This document shows, one piece after another, positions 26,289 through 36,733 of a stretch of 64,000 nucleotides of DNA (within the stretch, counting starts at the first letter, position 1; the number at the start of each line of letters is the position of its first letter). The notes under the pieces are model-generated. The model saw only the letters and a program-made list of their open reading frames with translations. It searched no databases and was not told where the DNA came from. A program made the position numbers and the translations under genes. Source of the stretch: Melitaea cinxia (taxonomy: Eukaryota; Arthropoda; Insecta; Lepidoptera; Nymphalidae). The DNA is taken from NCBI RefSeq assembly GCF_905220565.1, contig NC_059414.1:9236001-9300000 (forward strand). The letters run 5' to 3'.

Positions 26289-26790
26289 AACCGAATTCAA
26301 TAAAAGAGGTTCTCAATTCGACTTTGTTTTTTGAACCGACTTCCTAAAAAGGAGGAGGTTCTTAATTCGACTGTATTTTTTATTTATGTATGTTACCTCG
26401 GAACTTTTTACTGGGTGGGCGCTTTCGATGATTCTTTTTTTAATCGAAAGGTAGTGCTTGTCATGATCTTATGAGTAATCTTTGAAAACAAGTATTTACA
26501 TGACTATTTTTTCGTTTTTATTACTTGTCGATATAATCGAAGTCGATTTTTTTTCGTTTGCGAGCATACGCAATGTTTTTTTTTTTAATATGTACCTCAA
26601 AACTTTTTACTGCATGTACCGTACCGATTTTTATGATTCTTTGTTTAATCAACAGCTCGTGCTTTTTATGTGATTTAATTTAGATCGAGATCTGATTTAT
26701 TTTTTGAACTATCCTTAGTAATGAAATTTATTTGAAAATTATTTGACATTTTTTTATATTTTCTACATACGTTTTATTATCTACGAGAAA
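26289..26790 (+). mobile_element. MITE-like elements, tandem or dimeric, decayed
   Basis: AACCGAATTCAATAAAAGAG is followed 40 bp later by a second start, AACCGACTTCCTAAAAAGG. One full unit ends ATCGAAGTCGATTTTTTTTC, TTTGCGAGC near 26560. A third, decayed unit (AAAACTTTTTACTGCATGTA, GATCGAGATCTGAT) follows to about 26790. Confidence 0.55.
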
Positions 26791-26923
26791 GAAAAACTTA
26801 GCTTCGGTATTGTAGTTCATATTTTCATTATTATTGTTTACATTACTTGTTTTCAAAATTGCGAAAATTAGACATGCTCTAAAAAGATAGCCTTTAAACC
26901 ATAGTTATTATTATTAAAGCATT

Positions 26924-26954
<31 letters not shown>

Positions 26955-28919
26955 TATACGAGTAAGCGTCTTATACCGCTTGCGATTTCTATCGACGATA
27001 ACAAAACTTATCTGTTATTGTCTAGTGATCTTAATAATTCTAAGTTTCAGTCTTCATTTCGACTCTATGACGAATTCTGCCGGTAATGTACTGAAGTTTA
27101 CTTTGAACGCGATTAATTTCGATTTCACTAACGAAATTCTTTGATCGATTCGCAGCTTTCTTTCATTGAATGAGCAATTGATAACCGGTTTATCATATTT
27201 TTATATGATCGATTTCCTAACGATAATCTTTTTTATATTATATGCAATTTAAGCATAAATCGATATGTACTTATAATTTTCTAAACTTGAAATTTATAAT
27301 TGATTTTTTTTATAAATAAATCCGAAACAAAATATCGTTACAATTTAATTTTTAATTGAACCGTTGATGGTGTATGATATAATAAACTAGAGATTTAAAA
27401 TTATTACGATCCACAATTAGTGTTTCAGGTCTTCATTTCATTTACTGGAGATAATATTACTTATGCAATCGTGTCTGGCTTAGAATAATGTCGGAATTGT
27501 ACTTATAAAGTTAACGGAACTGTTTATAATTATTACAATTGAATAAGATTTCGAATCGTATTCCCTGGCACTCGCTTTACCTTTCTAGGTGTACTTTTAA
27601 GAGGCGTGCCATGATCTAATATGCCCTAGATACGCTCTTGTGCATAAACTGTAAAATCAAGACGATGGCGATTGTTTCTATTTTACGATATTATATTATA
27701 CGGTCATTGTTTCTATCCCTTTATGTAGACTTATTGTCGAGAGTCCGTTTTTTAGTTTTACGGTAAATATATATTGTCCTCTTGAATTCAGACTATGTGT
27801 AAATATAAATTTGAATTGTCTTTTAAAATATGTAAAGGGCAAAGCGGTCTCATAATCTTTACTATTTAACACGATAACTCAAACTCAATATTATTTATTG
27901 TTGTGAAAACTTAGTTCGTTTATCTTTCGAGGTACAATTATTTACTGCAAATAGTTGGAATTTATTCCATTTACAAGATAGCTTGGAATGGTAAGTATCT
28001 ATTAGTTTCATTCTAAAATGTCTGCTTAAGAATATTTATTAGGGACATAAATTTTCCGACAACGTTTGACTTCTGTGTAAATAAAAAAAAAGATGGTGAA
28101 ATTTAGCAAGTAATTGTAATATTTTAAAAATACGTAATACGTAAATTTGTGTTATATGTAGATGCCCTTATATAACTTATGCCCTTGTCTAGACTACAAA
28201 GTAATTCAAATTAAATTTGATTGCAATCAGCCTATAGTGATTTGGCTGTAAAAGCGTGACAGAAAGAGAATTACTTTCGCGTTTGTACTATTAGTGTAGC
28301 CAAGCCTCTTATTCGAAAATATTGACTTTTATGAACCTATGCTAAAACTCTCGGTTTGCATTATGTTATTAGTTTTATGAGACTTTCATTGAAATAAAAG
28401 CTATAGACGTTCTCCTGTGTTTATGGTACGTGAACTTCAGTTACGGCGGTAATAGATCGTAATAAACTGCGAGGTGACAGGTCGAATGAGCAGTCTCAGC
28501 AAAGGCTGGTGCAACCATTGCAATGAAAGTGCAACCGCTTATGTTAAAAGGTTATTTGGTCAATACCAGGAAATACTTTGCAATAGGGAATTGTATTGTT
28601 TTGTTTATTAGTGACTACGATAAAGGGCATTATATTATGGTCGTAAAAACGCTTTATATTATGAGCAAAATTTCTGATGATCTTTGTCTTCTTCGGACTG
28701 ATTCTTCCGCCATGTTCGTTGAAGCGTAACAAATACATTGGTGACCTCGGAATCATGTTTATGTATTAGTATGAGTAAACATTTAATTAAATAGATATTT
28801 GAAACTCAATAACACTAAACATCGTGAGTAGAAATTTTGAAAGTGGAATTTATACATTATGAGCTAAATACAAGTTCATAAATATAACGGTTTTGGCGAT
28901 ATGTAAGTAGATAGGAAAT
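26791..28919. other. AT-rich intergenic stretch with one microsatellite
   Basis: Only the ATT microsatellite is identifiable. The overlapping frames near 28523-28756 on both strands have no family features. Confidence 0.5.
26920..26950. repeat. (ATT)n microsatellite
   Basis: Ten uninterrupted ATT units. Confidence 0.9.
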
Positions 28920-28949
28920 TTTTATTTCTATAATTGCTTGAGGATAATT

Positions 28950-29021
28950 GATTCCCTTTCATATTGGATTGTCTGGAAATGAGGTGATTCCCTCTCATAT
29001 TGGAATTGTCTGGAAATGAGG
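28950..29021 (+). repeat. 36-bp tandem duplication in LINE remnant
   Basis: GATTCCCTTTCATATTGGAT.. at 28950 is repeated as GATTCCCTCTCATATTGGAA.. at 28986, two units differing by a substitution and a one-base indel. It duplicates the RNase H PSHIGI codons. Confidence 0.8.
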
Positions 29022-29114
29022 AAGTAGACATATTGGCAAAACAAGCATGGACTGATGGTGATATTGTAAACATGCCTTTCTTTACTGACTGTTTACATCT
29101 AAACTAAAAATTAA

Positions 29115-29410
29115 AAATTTAACTGAGGTAGGGCACAGCAGGAATTTCCTGCTCAAAATATGGAGCAGCCCGACTGGGGAAGTACCTCGACCTTACAGAA
29201 GATCACAGCAAAATAATACTGTTTTCAAGCAGTATTGTGTTCCTGTTGGTGAGTAAGGTGACCAGAGCTCCCGGGGGGATTGGGGATAGGGTCGGCAACG
29301 CGCTTGCGATGCTTCTGGTGTTGCAGGCGTCTATAAGCTACGGTAATCTCTTACCATCAGGTGAGCCGTACGCTTGTTTGCCGACCTAGTGACATTAAAA
29401 AAAAAATCTA
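29115..29410 (+). mobile_element. Interspersed repeat ending in A-run (SINE or LINE 3' end), inserted in the LINE remnant
   Basis: The stretch runs from CTGAGGTAGGGCACAGCAGG through GGTGAGTAAGGTGACCAGAG and ACCATCAGGTGAGCCGTACG to an A-tract at 29397-29406. A homologous copy lies inverted at 59226-59402, and a scrap of the same sequence is at 45834-45872. It splits the RNase H part of the surrounding LINE from its C-terminal part, so it inserted later. I recall this sequence as common in moths and butterflies but cannot name the family. Confidence 0.65.
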
Positions 29411-30333
29411 ATTAAAATATACTGTTTTGATATGTTAAAAATTTATTTTTATGTGCTACAGAACCATGCAGAATGATCTTAGAGAACACCATGGTTTGAT
29501 GAGAGTAAGCTGAGTAGGAATACGTTAACTACAGCATTTAGACTCCGTTCCGGTCACATTCCACTTAATAAGTTTGCTTACCTGATGAAAAAGGTACGAT
29601 CTCCGTTGTGTACCCAATGCGGCATCATTAAAGATGCAGTTCACATTATGGTGGAATGTGTCCGAAATGAAGATATCAGAAATTATATGCTGAAACTCAA
29701 AATTTTTAAGGAGCTTGGAGGTTGTAATTCAATTATTGCGTATCCTCTCTCAGAACCGGCTAAACTGTTGTAAACATTAGTATGCGACAACGACCTCATT
29801 AATTTCTTGTATGTTTTAGTCTTTATGGACTAAAACTCCTTAAATAAAGGAAAAAAGTTTATTTTTTTGAAAAAAAAAAATATTCATAAACACCTAACTT
29901 AGCAAAAAACTATACACCCATTCATAAAATTTATTACATTCAAGAGTCTTTAAAAATCTAGGTCAATGTTATGCTTAGGTTAGAGTTTACGCAACAGATC
30001 TTAAAACATTTATGACGATATAAACATTTAAAGTCCTGTTGGACCTGGGACACACGGAGTGATTGGTAGTATAATTTTAGCCAAGATTTTACAATACGTG
30101 AAGAATATTTCATATTTCGTGTATAACTGTATATAAACATTGTGTGTAACAGTCCGTGTTTTCAGTGATGATGTCGAGACATGGTCGTTAACACTGGGAT
30201 GCGAAGTAGGTACTTTTTATAGGCGTTAGACTACTAACTTTAGGGATCCGTGTAGGATGCTTATGTCAACTAAAATTAGGATGTTATAGAAACGTTTCTT
30301 CTAAAAATTTAATATTTATTATATTAAATTAAT

Positions 30334-30655
30334 CATTACAGCCTATACAGTCCACCGCTGGACATAGGCTCCACAAGTCTACGCCAAAAATAACGTGAAC
30401 CCATGTGTTTTGCCCATAGTCATCACGCTGGGCAGGCGGGTTGGTGACCGCAGGGCTAGCTTTGTCGCACCGAAGACGCTGCTGCCAGTCTCCGGCCTGT
30501 GAATTTCAAAGCCAGCAGTTGGAAGGTTATCCCACCACTGGTCGGCTTTTTAAGTTCCAAGGTGGTAGCGGAACTGTGTTATCCCTTAGTCGCCTCTTAC
30601 GACACCCACTGGAAGAGAGGGGGTGGCTATATTCTTTAGTACCGTAGCCACACAG
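30334..30655 (-). mobile_element. LINE-derived short non-autonomous element (5' UTR fused to 3' tail)
   Basis: A 322-bp element flanked by an exact 14-bp duplication TATATTAAATTAAT (30320-30333 and 30656-30669). Read on the minus strand it starts CTGTGTGGCTACGG and follows the 5' UTR of the LINE at 36488 to its start codon region. It then jumps to the last ~50 bases of the LINE (CCAGCGGTGGACTG). The junction matches that of the copies at 52281 and 55430. Confidence 0.85.
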
Positions 30656-31556
30656 TATATTAAATTAATACTATTCTGTAAAACGCTAAAACAATTTTGT
30701 TAAGGTATGAGAATTAAAACTTTTATTAAAATAAGGTTCTTTTTTGCAAATATTTATTTTAAAAAGTATAGTAATTGTACTTGTAATTATTTCCTAATAT
30801 ATCGTCATGACCTATTTTACTAGTAGGTATAGCTACGTTACGTGGCTCGTATTTCGAGTCTGCTTACATTTGTTAATAAATGATAATGCTAGTTAAGGCA
30901 CGTTACATTTACAAGGTTTCCCGAAATACCTTACTTGGAAAATAAATAGTCAGTGGAGTGATTAAATGTGAATATTTTCATTCGATAACGAAGTCAGAGT
31001 CATTAATAGAGTTAATAAAGAATATTAATAAGTTGTGTTGCGACAAGATAGCCAAGTTGATGGTGCTAGGAGATAATTAATACAGAATCTAATCGGGACT
31101 AAAAGTATTCATAATGTAATTGATCGTGATTGGAGAGTATTTAAAAACAGTTGAAACTAAAATATAACTAATAGGTTCAAAAACAATAAAACGTCTTATT
31201 TAAAAAATAATCCCTTTTTGGCGCTATAACATTATGTTGAAATAGATAAGTAAATAAGTTGAATATACGAGTATCTACTGAAATTAAGTTTGATATATAT
31301 GTTGTCAAACTAGTCAATTAAAAAGTTTGGTTTATAGCATGTATAAAATAAGAAATATACTCATTAAACTTTTTATATTGTTAGGTTTTTTGGCGACCAG
31401 ACCGTGTAAAAAAAAGTGTTTTGAACAATTTTAACTTAAAATATAATTTGATATCTACCAAATTGAAAAAACTAAATAGTTTTTTAATTTTTTTATTGCA
31501 TATGTCACAAAATATACCCACTCGATTTATAGAATAATTTTTGGACCAATAATTGT

Positions 31557-31843
31557 ATGTGCTCGCTAACGAAAAAAAAACTGACTTCAATTACATCGAT
31601 AAGTAATACAACGTAGTTAAACGAAAAAATAGTCAAGTAAATACGCGTCATCAAAGATTACTCAAAAAGTATTCATTAGATCTCGATCAAATTTAAATGA
31701 TAATGATGATAAGCATCAGCTTTCGATTAAAATAAGAAACATCAAAATTGGTACACCCAGTAAAAAGTTCTGACTTAACTCTGAATACATAAAAAGAAAA
31801 CAATCAAATTGAAAGCTTCGTCCTTTTTTGAAGTTGGTTAAAA
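31557..31843 (-). mobile_element. MITE-like element, monomeric (AACCGACTTC family)
   Basis: Left end GTGCTCGCTAACG and ACTGACTTCAATTACATCG; right end TTTTTTGAAGTTGGTTAAAA. The middle AGATCTCGATCAAATTTAAA and GGTACACCCAGTAAAAAGTT is the reverse of the family consensus seen at 34251. Confidence 0.68.
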
Positions 31844-32198
31844 AACGTTTTTATCGAGATATGTTGTATATAGTGTTCAAAACTATCACTTACGATTCAT
31901 ATGATTACAGGGATAATTAAAAATGAGAAAACTTTATAGGTATCAAAAAACGTATTTACCTGATCCAGACGTTGACGGTCCTACTGGGCAAATGACATTT
32001 TCTTATATTTTCCATATAAGAAAAGGCAAGATTCACTTCGCTGAGTTACTCCACTATCATTTCAAACGATAGTATGACAATGATACGTCTAACTCTAGAA
32101 TTAAGTTAGGATTTCCTCTGTTGCCTAACTTACATGAGCCTGTTTCTATTAGTTACCTTGAATATCAAACAAATCCTGGTGTTAATATTATTTATAAT

Positions 32199-32504
32199 AC
32201 GAGCTGACCCCGCAAACGTTGTTTTGCCATATATTTTATTAACCTCCCCCCCCCCCCTATAACTTACGGGAGTGAATAATAAATGTTGGCCGATTCTCAG
32301 ACTTACCCGATATGCACATCAAAATTTCATAATATTTTAATAACCCTCTTAACGTCCCCCCGCCTTTAACATAGGGGTATGAAAAATAGATGTTGTTCGA
32401 TTCTCAGACTTACCCGATATGCACACAAAATTTCATGAGAATCGGTCAAACCGTTTCGGAGGAGTTTAACTACAAACACAGCGACACGAGAATTTTATAT
32501 ATTA
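32199..32504 (-). mobile_element. Non-autonomous Helitron, left member of a tandem pair
   Basis: On the minus strand the 3' end reads GGCAAAACAACGTTTGCG then GGGTCAGCTCG. This is the Helitron 3' hairpin and terminus with one change from CTAG. The 5' side reads TAATATATAAAATTCTCGTG. The interior holds two similar ~110-bp blocks, each with a C-rich run (13 Cs at about 32248) and a CTCAGACTTACCCGATATGC word. It abuts the next Helitron directly. Confidence 0.75.
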
Positions 32505-32822
32505 CTAGCTGACCCGGCAAACGTTGTCTTGCCGCTAAACGCTATTTAAAAATAGGGGTTGATGGTAGAGGGTTGAAAATTTAGGGTTGTATGTATTTTT
32601 TAATGTTGTATCATAAAAAAATAGAAATTAAAAATTTTGTCTAAAAAATAAAATAAAAAAATTTAGGGGTGGACTACCCCTAACATTTAGGGGGATGAAA
32701 AATAGATGTTGGCCGATTCTCATAGATACCGGATAAGCACAAAAAATTTCATCAAAATCGGTCAAGCCGTTTCGGAGGAGTATGGCAACGAAAACTGTGA
32801 CACGAGAATTTTATATATTAGA
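32505..32822 (-). mobile_element. Non-autonomous Helitron, right member of a tandem pair
   Basis: The minus strand starts TCTAATATATAAAATTCTCG and ends with the GGCAAGACAACGTTTGCC hairpin, GGGTCAG and CTAG at 32505-32508. It sits between A and T, the usual Helitron target. The interior differs from the left member but keeps the CAAAATCGGTCAAGCCGTTT word. No Rep/helicase coding capacity. Confidence 0.82.
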
Positions 32823-32844
32823 TATTACACATCCCTTTCTTTTT

Positions 32845-33416
32845 AACCGACTTCCAAAAAAGGAGGAGGTTCTCAATTCGACTGTATTTTTAACCGGGTG
32901 GACCGATTTCGAAAAATTTTGTTTTAATCCAAAGGTGGTGTGTGTCAATTGGTCCCATTTAAATTTGTTTGAGATCTAACAACTACTTTTCGAGTTATAT
33001 CTAATAATGCGTTTTTACTTGACGCTTTTTTCGTCGACCTACGTTGTATTATACCGCATAACTTTCTACTGGATGTACCGATTTTGATAATTCTTTTTTT
33101 GTTGGAAAGGAGATATCCTTAGTTTAGTACCATGATAAGAAAACCAGGATCTGATGATGGGATCCCAGAGAAATCGAGGGAAACTCTTGAAAATCCGCAA
33201 TAACTTTTTACTGGATGTACCGATTTTGATAATTTTTAATTTAATCGAAAGCTGATGTTTATCATGTGGTCACATATAAATTTTGTCGAGGTCTGATAAA
33301 TACTTTTTGAATAATCTTTGATAACGCGTAGTTACTTGACTATTTTTTCGTCGATCTACGTTGTATACTCGGCGATGTAATTGAAGTCGGTTTTTTTTTT
33401 TCGTTTGCGACACAAT
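32845..33416 (+). mobile_element. MITE-like element, dimeric, near twin of 427-1023
   Basis: Close to colinear with the copy at 427 for ~570 bp, including the unusual internal duplication and the word GATGATGGGATCCCAGAGAA. It starts 22 bp after the end of the Helitron pair. A short deletion removes part of the GAGCAAA end. Confidence 0.7.
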
Positions 33417-34250
33417 TATACAATAATTTGGATACGAAAATCTATTCGTTTTATTAGGTCTTATCGCATTTTTAGTCTTTAAATTTAAAAGAATAATAAT
33501 GTTGCGAGCTATTAAAGCAACTCGGCAATGGGACGATCTTTGCATTGCAGATTGAAGTCGGTATGCGTTATTATCCTTAAACGTGTACTTAATTGATTTC
33601 TTAGAACATTTTATGAATATATTTTTATCTTATAAGATAACTCGTGGTTAGACGTAAATATGTTAACCGAAGATTTCGATTCTCTATTTTAGTAAATAAA
33701 ATTAAGGACTTTTTTCTTCTTTATTTCTACCGATAGGAAAGGCTTTCTATTTAAAAATAGAAGTGTTTTATAAGTACCTTTTTCAAATTAAAAAAATAGT
33801 TTATTTAGAAACAAAAAAAAAAAATTACAAAAATAATACAAACTATTAGGTAGTTAGTAAATTTTCATTTAGCTTAAACATATTTTCGCTTATTCGGTAA
33901 CGGAAATATAACTGTTCTGGCTGTTCCACTTAATATTTTACCCAATAATAAGTCATCCCACGATTATACTTTAACGCTAAACATCCGATTAATCTTAAGC
34001 GCCTAATAACTATAAATAACTTTCAAAAGAAAAAATAAAACTCTTCGTTGGTAGGTAGGAACCCAAAGCAAACGAAGTTGATTTAAATGTTTTATCCATA
34101 TTGCCATAACAGCGGATGAGAAGCTTCAGTTAATTAAAATTGTACGCCCTTTCAATTTCTTTTATTTCACTCTAATTTAGTAAAGTTGTTTATTATGTAA
34201 TAGAAAGCAATAAAAAGAAATATTTCAATATCAACATTTTGAAGCTTTTT

Positions 34251-34517
34251 AACTGACTTCAAAAAAGGAGGAAGTTATCAATTCGACTGTATTTGTTAAT
34301 GTGTCACCTTAGAACTTTTAACTGGGTCGATTAATGTTGATGATTCTTTTTCTAATCGAAAGTTGGTGCGTGTCATGTAGTCCCATTTAAATTTAATTGA
34401 GATTTTACGAGAACTTTTTGAGTTATATATTATTACTTGACCTTTTTTTTCGTCTACCTACGTTGTATTACTGGTCAATGTAATTGAAGTTGGTTTTTTA
34501 CGTTTGCCAGCAAACAC
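34251..34517 (+). mobile_element. MITE-like element, monomeric (AACCGACTTC family)
   Basis: It starts AACTGACTTCAAAAAAGGAG and ends TTGAAGTTGGTTTTTTACG, TTTGCCAGCAAACACAG. It has a single CTACCTACGTTGTATTAC block, unlike the dimeric copies. Confidence 0.65.
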
Positions 34518-34712
34518 AGCTATTAATTAATTAATTGACATTGAAACACGTCTTTCATCGTTTTATATATGTTAATTTTTTTAACAATTATCGTTTGTTT
34601 ATTCTTGAAGTGTATTTTTTCCAATCCTGTTTAATTGTTCCTTTATTTTAACCTAAGAATACTTCTCGCTAATGGGATATTCACTGCTGTTACTGAATAA
34701 ATAAATAAAACT

Positions 34713-35030
34713 ACCGCTCTGGTGTACTAGTGCGCGTAGCCACCTGAAATAACGACGATTTGCGGGTTCGATTCTAACTCGGTATTGTTTTTTTTTTGTA
34801 CAAAAAAGAATCGGTCTGGATATCTTTCCTTGTGGGTCTACCCACCGTGCCTCGAAGAGCACGTTAAGCGGTCGGTCGCCGTAGTTATCATCAATATTTG
34901 ATAGCGATCATTACTCATAGTAGGGAATATTTCGGACAATCCGCAATGAAGCAGCGTGGTGGATTAAGCTCCTATCCTTCTACATGCAGAGAGATGCCTA
35001 TGTCTAGTAGTGGGATGTTATAGGCTGAAT
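34713..35030 (+). mobile_element. tRNA-headed SINE, diverged copy
   Basis: The box B-like TGCGGGTTCGATTCTAAC at about 34759, the body CACCGTGCCTCGAAGAGCAC and the end GTGGTGGATTAAGCTCCTAT, TATGTCTAGTAGTGGGATG match the 51-kb SINE. The middle is altered: a T-run replaces the CATTTGTACTGGCC part. No clear duplication is seen. Confidence 0.7.
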
Positions 35031-35680
35031 AGAATTGCAAAAAAGGACCGTACATAGTAAAATATGAATTATTAGAATATAAATTCAAGATCACACTTGC
35101 TTTTAGTAATAATTATATTTATTTTAATAATAATACGAAAATGTTTAACCTAGATAATTAAATCAAGGAACGTAATGATCTAATATTTAGTGTTTGAGTT
35201 GTATAAATTATTTCTTTGTTGTTCAATGAAAATTTTATCTCAGGATATTATATTTCGTATTTTTAAATGTAATCTTAATTATTTGAAATAATGAAAAAAC
35301 TTACGAAGATTTCATTGAAGGCATGAAGTTTTCTCATGGGTGGTAACCACACAGATCTCAGATTATACCGAGATCGGCTATAATATATATTTGGTAAAAA
35401 TTAAATTTATTTAGGAATTTTCTAAGCTCTGTGTAATAAACACTGCGATTTGCTAAAATGTTCATCATTAAAAATTTAAGCCAAATGAAGCATAAGAATA
35501 TTTGTCATTACAAGAATAGTCTCTAAGAGGTTAGTATCAGTGACAAGGTTCTCAGCGCAAAGACCTTGAGAATAGAACGCTGCCTTATGAGGTAACGCCG
35601 AGATGCAACCTCTGACGGATTAGGTAATCAATGTAACTGATAATATCGACGCTTTTTATCGCTCTTATAGTTGATTCTAA

Positions 35681-35872
35681 GACTTCAATCACACCGATAA
35701 GTAATACAACATAAGTAGACGAAAAAATTCTCAAGTAAAATAGTCAATATTTATCACCTCAAGATCAAATTTAAATGGGACCACACGACAGGCACCAGCT
35801 TTTAATAATAATAAAAAATGACAAAAAATACAGTCGAGTTGAAAACCTTCTCTTTTATTTGAAGTAGGTTAA
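35681..35872 (-). mobile_element. MITE-like element, deleted copy
   Basis: GACTTCAATCACACCGATAA at the left and TATTTGAAGTAGGTTAAAA at the right mark the inverted ends. About 90 bp of the usual middle is missing. Confidence 0.6.
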
Positions 35873-35885
35873 AATTATAATAATA

Positions 35886-36012
35886 CTAGCGACCCACCCT
35901 GGCTTCGCACGGTTGCAAAAACTATCAGTGTTCCTCTATATTATGCATGTATTATACACATAAAACTTCCTCTAGAATCACACTATTTATTAAAGAAAAC
36001 CACATCAAACTC
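35886..36012 (-). mobile_element. Helitron-like element fragment (same family as 18887)
   Basis: CTAG at 35886-35889, then GCGACCCACCCTGGCTTCGC and TTCCTCTAGAATCACACTAT on the plus strand match the family. The 5' part is lost or unrecognisable after about 36012. Confidence 0.6.
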
Positions 36013-36487
36013 GCAACAACGCAAATTCGCAACTTCGTTAATAGAACATATCAAAATATGTTGAAAGGTCAGCAAACGATAAGGTTTTGCATTGATTATT
36101 ACTTATTTATAGAACCTGGGCGATTCTACACGTCCTCATTCATGTTTATGTTTCATTCGCTGTGTTAAAGAATTGATAAAAGTATCAATATTACAATATC
36201 TGATTAGTTGGTGAAAATGGAAAATACATAGATTGCTTTGCAAAATTGACATTGACATGTGTAAGAGTGTTAAACGGAACAGAGTGGTGTCTGAAAATAG
36301 CACTAGATGCTATTTTTATCGGTCTTAATCAATATTTATTTAATTTAAAAACGTAACTTTTTAATAAACTTTAGTACATTCACTATTAGAATGGAAACAA
36401 ATAATTGTTTTATAATTATAATGATAATTTTAATTAGTAATAATTATTTCAACAAATGATAATTTAATATTATGTATTATTTAATTA

Positions 36488-36733
36488 ATATAATAATAAG
36501 AATTTAGCCACCCCATCTCTTCCCGTGGGTGTCGTAAGAGGCGACTAAGGGATAGCACAGTTCCACTACCACCTTGGAACTTAAAAGGCCGACCGATGGC
36601 GGGATAGCCATCCAACTGCTGGCTTTTTAAATGCACAGACCGAGGACGGGCAGCAGCGTCTTCGGTGCGACAAAGTCAGCCCTGCGGTCACCAACCCGCC
36701 TGCCCAGCGTGGTGACTATGGGCAAAAACCCCC
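36488..36733 (+). promoter_or_regulatory. 5' UTR / probable internal promoter region of the LINE
   Basis: This GC-rich leader is reproduced nearly base for base at the left of the short derivatives at 52281 and 55430, and inverted at 30655. Because it travels with non-autonomous copies, it probably contains the sequence that drives transcription, as 5' UTRs of non-LTR elements usually do. That role is inferred; no core promoter motif is read with confidence. Confidence 0.55.

Larger units (their letters stand above)
28920..29860 (+). pseudogene. Decayed jockey-type LINE: RNase H and C-terminal zinc-finger-like region
   Basis: Fragments read as the 3' part of a jockey-like ORF. Near 28990-29070, PSHIGI then (after a frameshift) SGNEEVDILAKQAWTDG matches the RNase H signature with Asp. 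Near 29491-29770, FRLRSGHIPLNKFAYLMKK and SPLCTQCGIIKDAVHIMVEC match the terminal Cys/His segment of such ORFs. A stop at 29771 is followed by a plausible 3' UTR ending in an A-run at 29870. Frameshifts, a 36-bp tandem duplication and an inserted repeat at 29110-29410 break it. The jockey-type assignment is from general pattern. Confidence 0.65.
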
